Source: Candidatus Dojkabacteria bacterium
Lineage (GTDB): Bacteria > Patescibacteriota > Dojkabacteria > JAHIVN01
DNA: 42,013 nucleotides
Assembly: GCA_016932045.1 (NCBI GenBank)
Contig: JAFGDO010000032.1
Span: forward strand, 85,599-127,611
Direction of reading: 5' to 3'
This document shows positions 8,760-16,612 of this stretch, piece by piece. Position 1 is the stretch's first letter; every line of letters begins with the position of its first letter. Made by a program: the position numbers and the translations under genes. The notes below the pieces were generated by a model. It did no database searches. It saw only the letters and a program-made list of their open reading frames with translations, and was not told the DNA's origin.

Positions 8760-10178
8760 TCATGTGTCCAACTCCTCCAATTTCCATCTTAACATCTCAA
8801 TCGCCTCTTTCTTTAACCTTCTAAATGATCTCATACTTGTTGCACTATATTCACTTGGATCTTTAAACATAAATCTGGGCTCCCGTTGACGTTTCATTTT
8901 TTCCTCTATGCCTCTTGTATATATTTCAAACCCCAAATCCCACATTATCTGAGATTCAGTTGCCCCCTCAAAAGCCATCATCTGGAGTATCTCGTATTTT
9001 AAGTTATTACTAGTTCTCTTTTTAGTTTCTGTTTCGGGTTTAAAACTTCCTATGCAGTCCTTTAAAAGATACCTTAGTGCACCTATACGCGAACAGGATT
9101 TCCGTCGTGAAAGTTTTTTTACTCTTTCTAATCCAATAAGTTTACTTCTTGCAAGTCGATGGGGGGAAGAAAAGTTCTTTAATGCAAAATTTACATCACA
9201 ATCCAAGATAGTTGAAATTTTAATCCTTCGTGTTTTTATTGAGTCAAGAAAAGTCTGTATTAATAATTCCCTAAACTCATACGTCAATATACTTATTCCC
9301 AAAATTGAGATTGTTATAAATGGCCAGAATAACTTACCATCTAGTATATAGACTGCCACCAGAAAAACAGACAGATTTATAAGACCAAAAGAGAAATTTA
9401 AAATGAATTTAATAACAAACTCCCTTTGTATTTCTAGTTTTTGTTCAAGAATGGTATCGTAAAAGATCAAAACATAAGCACCTATTAACATGCTAGGAAG
9501 AATAAAAAAATTCTGAATAAGAACAACCCTATTTAATACATCAATGTTACCAATATTAAATTGATATAGAATAATTCCAACCATTGCTCCAATAAAGAAT
9601 AAAATTGAAGCTATGAATAGATACCACATTGATTCTCTTTCGTAATGACGATTTGACGAATCACAGGCTTTATAAACCTTATAAAAGGAAACAATGGGGA
9701 CAAAGGTTTTGATAATATTTAGAATTATTCTGGCAAAATAAAAAAATGATACGTACTCTCCTCCGTTAACTGTATCAAGCGTCTCGTTTCTTATAACTGC
9801 GGTATAGTCCGTGATGTAATCAGTGCAGGTGAGCAAGAAACACAAAACAATGTTAACAACTATAACAACTTTTACAAATTTATCGTGCCACTTCGGTGAG
9901 ATACCGAAATCATTTTGAATAGATACCGAAGCTAAAAACCACAGAAAGGTTCCAATTTCCGCGGGTATAAAGATTATTCTTGTGATAAAGACAAGTTCAT
10001 TTATATTATTAACATAACTTCTCAAAAATAATAAGAAGATGTATATCGCTCCAAACGCCATCGCCCCCCCAAAATACACTATGGTTCTTTTTTGTATGTT
10101 TTGAAGAATGATAAAGATCGAAGTAAACAGAAAGATGAGGAACAGTAAAAGAGTAATCAGAAATGCTAAACTAGGCAT
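8760..10178 (-). CDS. 7TM sensor-like protein with putative DNA-binding tail
   Basis: The 472-residue protein has eight or nine hydrophobic helices over about 1-310. The arrangement resembles the 7TM region found at the N-terminus of some histidine kinases, including the neighbour. No HisKA or HATPase follows. The tail (about 315-472) is basic and helical: STILDCDVNFALKNFSSPHRL, GALRYLLKDCIGSFKP, then LKYEILQMMAFEGATESQI and finally SMRSFRRLKKEAIEMLRWKL. This order recalls C-terminal tails of other multi-pass or regulatory proteins that end in a sigma-region-4-like helix-turn-helix, so it may be a membrane-bound transcription regulator. That assignment rests on pattern memory only. It is separated by 245 bases from the GT1-kinase pair and by 536 bases from the next gene. 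Confidence 0.75.
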   Translation of the reverse strand: MPSLAFLITLLLFLIFLFTSIFIILQNIQKRTIVYFGGAMAFGAIYIFLLFLRSYVNNINELVFITRIIFIPAEIGTFLWFLASVSIQNDFGISPKWHDKFVKVVIVVNIVLCFLLTCTDYITDYTAVIRNETLDTVNGGEYVSFFYFARIILNIIKTFVPIVSFYKVYKACDSSNRHYERESMWYLFIASILFFIGAMVGIILYQFNIGNIDVLNRVVLIQNFFILPSMLIGAYVLIFYDTILEQKLEIQREFVIKFILNFSFGLINLSVFLVAVYILDGKLFWPFITISILGISILTYEFRELLIQTFLDSIKTRRIKISTILDCDVNFALKNFSSPHRLARSKLIGLERVKKLSRRKSCSRIGALRYLLKDCIGSFKPETETKKRTSNNLKYEILQMMAFEGATESQIMWDLGFEIYTRGIEEKMKRQREPRFMFKDPSEYSATSMRSFRRLKKEAIEMLRWKLEELDT

Positions 10179-10530
10179 AAGATTTAAATCTGTGTTTATT
10201 TAAAATTCTTCTTTTCTATCATTACTACTTCAGCTTCTCATAAATATCTATTTGTATCAACCTTAATCACAAAATACTTTTTATTATTTACCAGATACAA
10301 ATCCCTAAAGATTTAGGCTGTGGTAACAAAGATATTAATATAACTTATGTTAAAGCTGATTATATCACCTTCCTGTCACTGCAGTCCATACTATAAGATT
10401 AACACATTTCTTCTGTCTCTTTATTTAACTCTAAAATCAGTTTTGCATAAAGAAACTGCCTCAACAATACTGATATACTTCAGTGATACAAATTTAGTAA
10501 CAAGAAGAGCATTTTATTCATGCGATTGCA

Positions 10531-10552
10531 CCTTTTTGTCACCCTTTTGTCA
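10531..10552. repeat. Tandem 11-base repeat CCYTTTTGTCA
   Basis: CCTTTTTGTCA (10531-10541) is followed directly by CCCTTTTGTCA (10542-10552), one mismatch in eleven. On the minus strand it reads TGACAAAAGGG TGACAAAAAGG. One helical turn of spacing between copies is what paired operator sites show, and it lies upstream of the 7TM gene. It could be a binding site or simply a short duplication. Confidence 0.35.
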
Positions 10553-10669
10553 CTTACTTGCCGAAAATCTTCCTGTACAATCATTCCTAAAGCTACGAAC
10601 GGCTTCCAAACGAAGAGTTCCTATACTGAAATAAATATTATAAATCGAACAATTGAATACACGGATAAT

Positions 10670-10708
10670 TGAATAATTAACCTTTCATTTGTTCTTAATT
10701 TTTAATTA
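10670..10708. repeat. Shortened copy of the AT-rich repeat at 1081-1164
   Basis: The blocks TGAATAATTAA (10670-10680), TTCATT and TTCTTAATTTTTAATTA (10692-10708, 17 bases) occur in the same order as in 1099-1156, where the same 11-base and 17-base blocks are identical. The central part, including one inverted-repeat arm, is missing here. The copy ends seven bases before the next start codon. Confidence 0.4.
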
Positions 10709-10714
10709 AATATA

Positions 10715-10993
10715 ATGTACTCACCTTACGACCTCCTCAAAATAACAGAGAATGATCTTCATACTTTTAAAAACAACTCAAAGCGCGGGAAGGTAAGAAA
10801 AATCTTAAATCTGGTACTAAATGAACTTCCACCACATTTAAAAAGACAGGTAAAATTCACAAAACCTAATCTGAAACCAGTAAGAGGATTTGAAGATGAC
10901 AAAGTAAAAGGATATGAGATCATCATCAAGAACCATAAAGAAATTGAAAGCTTTGTAAGGAGTTACGTACCTTTCTTCATCATGGAAAAATAA
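10715..10993 (+). CDS. Small basic protein of unknown function
   Basis: I do not recognise this 92-residue protein. It is Lys-rich, has no membrane segment or cysteines, and starts MYSPYDLLKITENDLHTFKN. A central KPVRGFEDDKVKGYEIIIKN segment looks like two beta strands, flanked by helices. Together these could make a small mixed alpha/beta domain. The frame is open over the whole length and composition is protein-like, unlike the shadow ORFs around it. It has no Shine-Dalgarno sequence; the AT-rich repeat copy lies just before the start. The next gene on the strand begins 87 bases later. Confidence 0.6.
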   Translation: MYSPYDLLKITENDLHTFKNNSKRGKVRKILNLVLNELPPHLKRQVKFTKPNLKPVRGFEDDKVKGYEIIIKNHKEIESFVRSYVPFFIMEK

Positions 10994-11080
10994 TAGCACA
11001 AACACTTCCTTTTACATGACTTGCCTATCCTATATCAATTGTATATAATTTTTATATAACTTATTATATACTTACAGCAT

Positions 11081-11482
11081 ATGGAACCTTCAGGAGAAAT
11101 CACTGTTGAAACACTCGTCCAAACTGCTCTTGAACAAGGATACATAGATGTACCTTATGGGGAAAGCCGATTACCTGTAAACATCCATGGAGTAGTCTCA
11201 ACCAATGGATGTCTTCCCGACGATCACCCAATGCATGGGCATACCTTTTTTGTAGATGTTGAAAACCAGCTGCAAATTGCATTTATAGATGTCGAAGAGG
11301 TATTGGGGGCGACTCAGGCAGAGGGTAACTTTCCTTCTAGACATTTATTTAGAAGTGATGTTAATGGTTACTTTGGATATTGGACTGACGCTTGCTACCC
11401 TCAGTATGTAGCTAACCCCACTTCATTTCCGATGGATGGAGATGTTGGTCTACAACTAAAAGCAATAGTTCAAGCAGCATAG
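11081..11482 (+). CDS. Orphan 133-residue protein, His- and Asp-containing
   Basis: No family is recognised. The protein is acidic, with a helical start (GEITVETLVQTALEQGYIDV) and a beta-rich middle with GVVSTNGCLPDDHPMHGHTF and two cysteines (in TNGCLP and TDACYP) that could pair or bind metal with the nearby histidines. The residues FFVDVENQLQIAFIDVEEVL look like an antiparallel strand pair. No signal peptide or membrane helix is present, so it is probably cytoplasmic. Codon use and base composition match the neighbours, apart from slightly higher GC. It converges with the JAMM gene, whose stop is 23 bases away. Confidence 0.6.
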   Translation: MEPSGEITVETLVQTALEQGYIDVPYGESRLPVNIHGVVSTNGCLPDDHPMHGHTFFVDVENQLQIAFIDVEEVLGATQAEGNFPSRHLFRSDVNGYFGYWTDACYPQYVANPTSFPMDGDVGLQLKAIVQAA

Positions 11483-11505
11483 CTTAAGCATTTTTAATCT
11501 CACTT

Positions 11506-12186
11506 CTAAACAATTCTTTCCAGCTTATCAGAGATCCTACCTCTATAAATAACAAAGCCTAATTCCTGAGATATCTCTTCTGATATACAGCGGGTATTGG
11601 AATACTCCTCGTTGATTTTTTTTAAAATACCCCTTTGCTTCTCGCCCAAAGCCAAAGAATTCCTGTGTTTACATAGCAGTAAAAACTCGCAAGTCACGAG
11701 TCCCATACAGAAAGCCCTTGAGGACAAAAAAGTCTTTAAGTCTAGATCTGAGAAAAATGTGTATGCCTTCTTTTCCCCAGATCCAGCTGCCGGATGAGAA
11801 TGTATGTTGAATAGGGGAGTAATCTTTGGATCTTTGGAAATGTCCTGCTGTTTGATCTGTGTTTTGAAGACAGCTTTACCACCTATTAAAACTTGCTTCT
11901 CAAACCATCCTTTCCTTAAGGGGTTAAAAGATAATTGAAATTTATGCCTTGTTATCACATCAGTCTTGGACCCTTTTATAGGTGGTGTAGAAACAACTGT
12001 CCCTCCTGCATCGAAAATAGTAATCGAGTGCTCATATCCAAACTGATCCGTAAATTCTTTCAGCTTTTTTATGCCTTGCAATATCGAAGAATCAAGTACA
12101 ATAGAAGAAGGGTAAGATGAAGCATTTGGCAGCACTCCTGATCTTTGATGGCTGATTATGAATTCCGAGAATTTAAAAAAATTCAT
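11506..12186 (-). CDS. Stand-alone JAMM/MPN-motif protein (putative metalloprotease)
   Basis: JAMM (JAB1/MPN) proteins are zinc isopeptidases or peptidases with the motif E...HxHPx(n)SxxD. Here residues 129-149 read HSHPAAGSGEKKAYTFFSDLD, giving H129, H131, S146 and D149; the gap before SxxD is about 13 rather than the usual 7 residues. Glu52 (GYEHSITIF) is a candidate general base. I place the start at the ATG at 12186 (226 aa), preceded by GGGGA, rather than the TTG at 12216 in the ORF track. The 22-base gap to the fmt stop suggests one transcript with fmt. No ubiquitin-like, E1 or RadC gene is nearby, so the substrate is unknown. The longer insert makes activity less certain. Confidence 0.65.
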   Translation of the reverse strand: MNFFKFSEFIISHQRSGVLPNASSYPSSIVLDSSILQGIKKLKEFTDQFGYEHSITIFDAGGTVVSTPPIKGSKTDVITRHKFQLSFNPLRKGWFEKQVLIGGKAVFKTQIKQQDISKDPKITPLFNIHSHPAAGSGEKKAYTFFSDLDLKTFLSSRAFCMGLVTCEFLLLCKHRNSLALGEKQRGILKKINEEYSNTRCISEEISQELGFVIYRGRISDKLERIV

Positions 12187-12208
12187 GTGTTCCCCAATGT
12201 TGATTACA

Positions 12209-13138
12209 TTAAACAAACCCTATCTTCGCTCTATATCCTTGCAAAAATTCCCTGACAGTCATCTTTTTCTTACCTTCAAGCTGCACAACTTCTGGAAGTA
12301 TTACACCGCTTCCAGTTTGTACAAGTAACTGACCATCTCTCACTTCAGTCTGACCCACCTTTCTGCTAATTGTGGTATTTTTGAAACTTGATTTGAATAC
12401 TTTAACTCTTTTGAAACCCCCACTGGTTTCTAACTCTGTCCATGCAACTGATCGCGGATTAAAAGCTCTCACTTTTCTCTCTATCACAATTCCCTCATTT
12501 CCCCAGTCGATTTTTGCTTTTTCTTTTGAAATATCATCTCTGATACAATAAGTTGCGTTTGAGTCATCCTGTTTTTTAGGTTTTATCCTACCGCTAACCC
12601 AATCGGCCATTACTTTTTCAATTTTTTCTGCAGATATCCCTTGTAATCGTTCTGCAAGAGAGCCCCCTGTATCATTTTTACTAATTAAAACTTCTTCTTG
12701 AAATAGGATATCTCCAGTATCAAGTTTCTTCTCCATTAGCTGAATTGTTATACCTGTCTTAGAAAGCCCTTGAAGAATAGCCATCTCAATGGGACAAGCT
12801 CCTCGCAGAACAGGTAGTAACGAAAAATGGATATTTAAGCATCTGTACTCTGGAAAGTTCAGAATGTACTCTCCAAGAAATTGGCCGTAATTACATACAA
12901 GGATAATATCCGGATTTGTTTCTCTCAGTATCTCTTTTGCTTCTAGATTAATGTCCTTTGGCTGATAAGTAAGAACTCCTTCTGCTTTCGCCTCCTTAAA
13001 GATATCTTCTTCTATCAAGTCTTCGTTTGCAGAAAACGCAGTAACAAGTCCCACAACTTGTATTTGCTTCGATTTTAAGAGTTTCCTAAATATAGGTGTC
13101 GGATATGTCTCAGAACCTAAAAAAAGTAACTTAATCAT
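12209..13138 (-). CDS. fmt: Methionyl-tRNA formyltransferase
   Basis: Fmt moves a formyl group from 10-formyl-THF onto Met-tRNAfMet to make the initiator for translation. The start is taken at the ATG at 13138 (309 aa, MIKLLFLGSE), the first strand of the fold; the ORF-track start ten codons earlier adds an unlikely basic stretch. The catalytic triad region is visible: LNIHFSLLPVLRGACP (Asn and His) and KLDTGDIL (Asp). A C-terminal domain follows with RDDISKEKAKIDW and VRAFNPRSVAWTE, as in the family. The residue after His is Phe, where Pro or Gly is common. It is followed by the JAMM gene 22 bases on. No def gene is seen. Confidence 0.93.
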   Translation of the reverse strand: MIKLLFLGSETYPTPIFRKLLKSKQIQVVGLVTAFSANEDLIEEDIFKEAKAEGVLTYQPKDINLEAKEILRETNPDIILVCNYGQFLGEYILNFPEYRCLNIHFSLLPVLRGACPIEMAILQGLSKTGITIQLMEKKLDTGDILFQEEVLISKNDTGGSLAERLQGISAEKIEKVMADWVSGRIKPKKQDDSNATYCIRDDISKEKAKIDWGNEGIVIERKVRAFNPRSVAWTELETSGGFKRVKVFKSSFKNTTISRKVGQTEVRDGQLLVQTGSGVILPEVVQLEGKKKMTVREFLQGYRAKIGFV

Positions 13139-13285
13139 TGTTTTTAATTTAAATTTAAGACCGATCAATTATATGCAATAATTGTTGAAATTCAAAACCC
13201 TTCATTGCGTTGAAAACAATTAAATTGATTAGCCGCCTCGATCGCTTTAATCTCTAGCTTCCCAAGTGTACACAAGGCCAAATCA

Positions 13286-13294
13286 TGATATAAT
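13286..13294 (+). promoter_or_regulatory. Extended -10 promoter of the glycan operon
   Basis: TGATATAAT (TG at 13286-13287, TATAAT at 13289-13294) is a perfect extended -10 box. No convincing -35 lies 17 bases upstream. The start point near 13301 would give a leader of about 24 bases with AGGAT ahead of the TTG start codon at 13325. It would drive the plus-strand glycan genes that run to 28439. Confidence 0.5.
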
Positions 13295-13324
13295 TCGAAC
13301 GACTTCAGATATCAGGATAATTTA

Positions 13325-14095
13325 TTGAAAAGTAAACTAGACAACAGAAAAGATCTTCTTGTAGAACTCGTAAGAACCAACTTCAAATTAAGATACAATA
13401 ATTCTTTTTTGGGGTTTATCTGGGTTTTACTCAAACCACTGATGACATTTATGGTTCTGTATATCGTATTCTCAAAGTTCAAAGGCGGCTGGGTAGAGAA
13501 TTACCAAATGTATCTTCTGCTTGGCATAATCCTTTATACATTTGTGAACGAAGGAATTATCTTCGGGATGAATGGAATCCTCCAAATAGCACACATAATC
13601 CTAAAAGTTAACTTCCCAAGAGAAATTGCTTTGGCATCTTCACTTATCATGGCAGTTATCAACCTCACTATCAACTTATTTATACTTGCACTCTTTGGAT
13701 TATTCAACCCAGTTTCCCCAACGCTAGTAACACTTGGATACTTTATTCTTATCATTGGAGTTATATTTGCACTGATATACGGGATCTCTTTTTTCACTTC
13801 TCTCATACTTGTCAACTTGAGAGATCTTCAGCATATTGCTGAACTTATTATGCAGCTATTATTCTATGCGACACCAATTTTTTACCCCATAGAATCCCTG
13901 CCGGAATATATACAAAAAATTGTAAAATTAAACCCCCTTACAGTTCTGATTCAGGCGGCACGGGAAGCGCTCATTTATGGAAACATCAAATACTTGAATG
14001 AAGTCGGATTGCTCCTTTTTGTATCAATCCTCCTTTTCTTTCTTGGAAGTTTATATTTTAAAAACAATGTAAAGAGAATAGCTGAAAAATTCTAA
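13325..14095 (+). CDS. Polysaccharide ABC exporter permease, Wzm-like
   Basis: This 256-residue ABC-2 permease is of the kind that pairs with a Wzt-type ATPase to move lipid-linked polysaccharide across the inner membrane. It begins with a TTG codon (preceded by AGGAT) as KSKLDNRKDLLVELVRTNFKLRYNNSFLGF; the LKLRYKxSxLGxxWxxLxP-type signature of the family is clear (RYNNSFLGFIWVLLKPL). Six hydrophobic helices follow, with the family's usual YATPIFYPIESLPE and NPLTVLIQAAREALIYG segments near the end. The matching ATPase lies 1.3 kb downstream, with a glycosyltransferase in between. It is first of a run of co-directional genes. Wzm identity is by family pattern; teichoic-acid TagG is the close alternative. 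Confidence 0.88.
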   Translation: MKSKLDNRKDLLVELVRTNFKLRYNNSFLGFIWVLLKPLMTFMVLYIVFSKFKGGWVENYQMYLLLGIILYTFVNEGIIFGMNGILQIAHIILKVNFPREIALASSLIMAVINLTINLFILALFGLFNPVSPTLVTLGYFILIIGVIFALIYGISFFTSLILVNLRDLQHIAELIMQLLFYATPIFYPIESLPEYIQKIVKLNPLTVLIQAAREALIYGNIKYLNEVGLLLFVSILLFFLGSLYFKNNVKRIAEKF

Positions 14096-14103
14096 ACTCT
14101 ACC

Positions 14104-15309
14104 ATGAAGAGAAAAGAGCACGTCACAGTCATCATCTTAAATTGGAACGGCAAACATTTCCTCAAAGCGAATCTTTCTTCTGTCCTTAAACAGGATTATC
14201 CCAACTACGAGATTCTAATCGTAGATAACGGTTCTTCCGATGGATCTATAGAATTCATCCAGAAGAAATGTAAAAGATATACAAGAAAACTAAAGCTTCT
14301 AAAAACAGGAGAGAATTTAGGATACGTAGGAGGAAATAATGCAGGCATAAAGAAGGTACTAAAAGAAAATCGGAGTAAATATGTTGTGATTTTGAATAAT
14401 GATATAAAGGTAGAAGAGACTTGGTTGAGTAATCTCATATCAGGCTTTACCAATCCGCAAATCGGAATATGTACCTCGAAAATTCTACTTTACTATCCAT
14501 TCCAACATATCGTACTCATTCCAAGCAAAGAATCTTTACTTTCCTCCATAAAAATAAACGGTCTGGATTATCACGCCCTGGAGTTTAAGGACGGCATCGA
14601 TAAAAAAGGAGAGCTTCTAAAACTTCCAAAACAATTATTTCCCGGACAAATATACAACCTTGCACTTCCCTATAAACCAAACCACGCAAGAAGCGGCAGG
14701 TTGGGGATAAAATACAGTGGGAATGGGATGAAACTTTTTTCAGGCAGCTTAAGAAAAGAGCTTAAAGGAAGCGGAGAATTTAAGGTAAATCTCGAAGGAG
14801 AGTATGTATTAAACAATGCAGGAAGTGACTTCTATGAGAAGAAAATCCTCTTTGAAGATAGATATATTTTTGAATTTGATAGAGAACTCCCTTCAGACGT
14901 TGTGGCGGCAGGATGTGGTGCGGCAATGGCAATCCGATGTGATCTACTTAAAAGTTTTGGGGCCTTTAATGAAAGATACTTCATGTATCTTGAGGACACA
15001 GAGTTGAGTTACAGATTCAAGCAGCAGGGGTTTCTGACAAAGTTTGTAGGCAATGCTGTTTGCTACCATTGGTTCTGGGGAAGCAGTGGTGGTAAAGTCA
15101 CAAAAACACAGACGTTTTATGGTACCCGAAACAGGCTGTGGTTCATAAAGAGATATTTTGGTCTTGGTCAATTTTTGTACTTTTATCTGAGAACTCTCCT
15201 GAGAACCTTTATTTGGGGAATAAAGATTCCTTTTAATAAAAGGGCTCCGATGTATTTCTCCTGTTACGTAAAAGCACTTTTTGAAGCATTAAATTGTGAT
15301 AATAAATAA
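14104..15309 (+). CDS. GT2 glycosyltransferase with a large inserted segment
   Basis: The N-terminal 130 residues are a typical GT-A fold of the rhamnosyltransferase type: VIILNWNGKHFL, IVDNGSSDGS, NLGYVGGNNAG and a donor/metal motif ILNNDIKV. The second part of the catalytic domain appears only at about residue 265 (AGCGAAMAIRCDLL, then FMYLEDTELSYRFKQQG, the conserved ED motif). Between them lie about 110-130 extra residues, rich in Lys, Gly and beta-strand-like sequence (KYSGNGMKLFSGSLR). C-terminal hydrophobic stretches may touch the membrane. It starts 8 bases after the permease stop. Likely role: adding a sugar to the exported glycan on the cytoplasmic face. Sugar and acceptor are unknown. 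Confidence 0.88.
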   Translation: MKRKEHVTVIILNWNGKHFLKANLSSVLKQDYPNYEILIVDNGSSDGSIEFIQKKCKRYTRKLKLLKTGENLGYVGGNNAGIKKVLKENRSKYVVILNNDIKVEETWLSNLISGFTNPQIGICTSKILLYYPFQHIVLIPSKESLLSSIKINGLDYHALEFKDGIDKKGELLKLPKQLFPGQIYNLALPYKPNHARSGRLGIKYSGNGMKLFSGSLRKELKGSGEFKVNLEGEYVLNNAGSDFYEKKILFEDRYIFEFDRELPSDVVAAGCGAAMAIRCDLLKSFGAFNERYFMYLEDTELSYRFKQQGFLTKFVGNAVCYHWFWGSSGGKVTKTQTFYGTRNRLWFIKRYFGLGQFLYFYLRTLLRTFIWGIKIPFNKRAPMYFSCYVKALFEALNCDNK

Positions 15310-15386
15310 GACCATACGTTTTCAAGGAAGTATTGTTTTAAGGTAAATATACTCTCCACAACGCGAACAACATAATGATATATTTG

Positions 15387-15401
15387 TGATAAAATGAGAT
15401 C
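15387..15401 (+). promoter_or_regulatory. Possible leaderless promoter of the Wzt-like gene
   Basis: TGATAAAAT (TG at 15387-15388, TAAAAT at 15390-15395) is followed by six bases and the ATG at 15402. This spacing would place the transcription start at the ATG. The 92-base gap before this gene is one of the larger ones in the cluster, which makes an internal promoter plausible. The -35 region (ACAACA) matches only in its second half. Confidence 0.35.
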
Positions 15402-16592
15402 ATGACAGACACGACAGTAGCTGTAAAAGTTGATAATGTATCAAAGGAATTCCTAGTACCAACAGAAATTCAGACCACTTTCAAGAGTTACTTTCTTAAT
15501 CCTTTTCGTAAAATTCCCAAGAAGAAATTTACTGCATTAGATAACATCAACTTTTCAGTAAAAAAAGGTGAGTTTATAGGTATAATAGGTGAGAATGGAA
15601 GCGGGAAAAGTACACTGCTTAAGCTGCTTGCAAGTATATACTTACCCGACAAGGGGAAAATAGAAACACATGGAAAAATTGTCCCCTTTCTTGAACTTGG
15701 AGTAGGGTTCAACCCGGATCTGTCTGGTCGTGAAAATATCTTCCTGAATGGAACGATTCTAGGAATGCACAGAGAATATCTTGAAAGCAAGTTTAACGAA
15801 ATAGTAAACTTTGCTGAGATTAGAAAATTCATAGATATGCCCCTTAAAAACTACTCAAGCGGCATGCAAGTAAGACTTGCCTTTTCAATTGCCATTCAAT
15901 CAAATGCTGATATTTACTTACTTGATGAAGTTCTTGCTGTTGGTGATAGGGCATTTCAACAGAAAAGTATAAAAGTCTTCGAGAAACTTAAACAAAATAA
16001 AAAAACTGTATTCTTCGTTTCACATGATCTACCAAGTATAAGAGAATTTTGCAGTAGGGTTATCTATTTAAAGGATCACAAGATAAAAAAGATCGGAGAT
16101 CCTGATAGTACTGTTGATCAATATATATATCAAGATAGTACTGAGGAAATAGAAGAGAACGGCAAGCCAGTAATAAAAAGTCGGAGATTAATATCTATCG
16201 AATCGGTTAAGATTCTTGATAAGCAAGGGAAAATAAGCAAGAATTTCATAAGCAGTGATCAGGTAACTATTTGTGTCGATTATAGGGCTAAAAGTAAGGA
16301 CACTAAAGACGCTATTTTCGGAATAGCATTGTATAGAGAGGATGGAACATATATATATGGAACAAACACACATGCCAAGCAGAAGCAGATTCTGCTTAAA
16401 GCAAGGGGACAGGTCCTGTTCCAATTTAAGCACCTGCCGCTTTTACAAGGTCATTTTTTGGTCACAGTAGCAATCCACAAAGCATCAGGAGAGAATTACG
16501 ACTGGCATGACAAACGTTATGAATTCTGGATAACTAATAACAAAAAAGATGAAGGTCTTGTTGACACAGATGTTGATATAGATATCCGTTAA
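15402..16592 (+). CDS. Polysaccharide ABC exporter ATPase, Wzt-like with C-terminal domain
   Basis: This is the ATPase partner of the Wzm-like permease. The nucleotide-binding domain (about 1-240) has Walker A GENGSGKST (63-71), signature NYSSGMQVRLAFS and Walker B IYLLDEVLAVGD followed by the switch His in FVSHD. An extra 150-residue C-terminal domain (about 250-396) is beta-rich and resembles the Wzt carbohydrate-binding domain (ISSDQVTICVDYRAK, GIALYREDGTYIYGTNT). In studied systems this domain recognises the modified non-reducing end of the finished polymer before export. The WbdD-like methyltransferase gene lies 2.4 kb downstream and could supply that end. Plain TagH-type ATPases lack this domain. 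Confidence 0.92.
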   Translation: MTDTTVAVKVDNVSKEFLVPTEIQTTFKSYFLNPFRKIPKKKFTALDNINFSVKKGEFIGIIGENGSGKSTLLKLLASIYLPDKGKIETHGKIVPFLELGVGFNPDLSGRENIFLNGTILGMHREYLESKFNEIVNFAEIRKFIDMPLKNYSSGMQVRLAFSIAIQSNADIYLLDEVLAVGDRAFQQKSIKVFEKLKQNKKTVFFVSHDLPSIREFCSRVIYLKDHKIKKIGDPDSTVDQYIYQDSTEEIEENGKPVIKSRRLISIESVKILDKQGKISKNFISSDQVTICVDYRAKSKDTKDAIFGIALYREDGTYIYGTNTHAKQKQILLKARGQVLFQFKHLPLLQGHFLVTVAIHKASGENYDWHDKRYEFWITNNKKDEGLVDTDVDIDIR

Positions 16593-16612
16593 AACTTTTA
16601 AAAGATGTTAAT

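Larger units (their letters stand above)
10179..10714. other. Longest gene-free stretch of the window (536 bases)
   Basis: This region lies between two divergent genes. A 95-codon plus-strand ORF (10347-10634) is present, but its composition (many Ser, Cys and Leu, no domain) looks like translated non-coding DNA. Visible features are a tandem 11-base repeat at 10531-10552, a small hairpin around ACTGA/TCAGT, and repeat blocks at 10670-10708 shared with the 1081-1164 element. I see no tRNA cloverleaf or riboswitch that I can support. Confidence 0.4.

Noticed and set aside
10347-10634. 95-codon plus-strand ORF in the long intergenic region
   Set aside because: Its composition is Ser-, Cys- and Leu-rich without domain, start signal or neighbour logic, so it looks like translated non-coding DNA.
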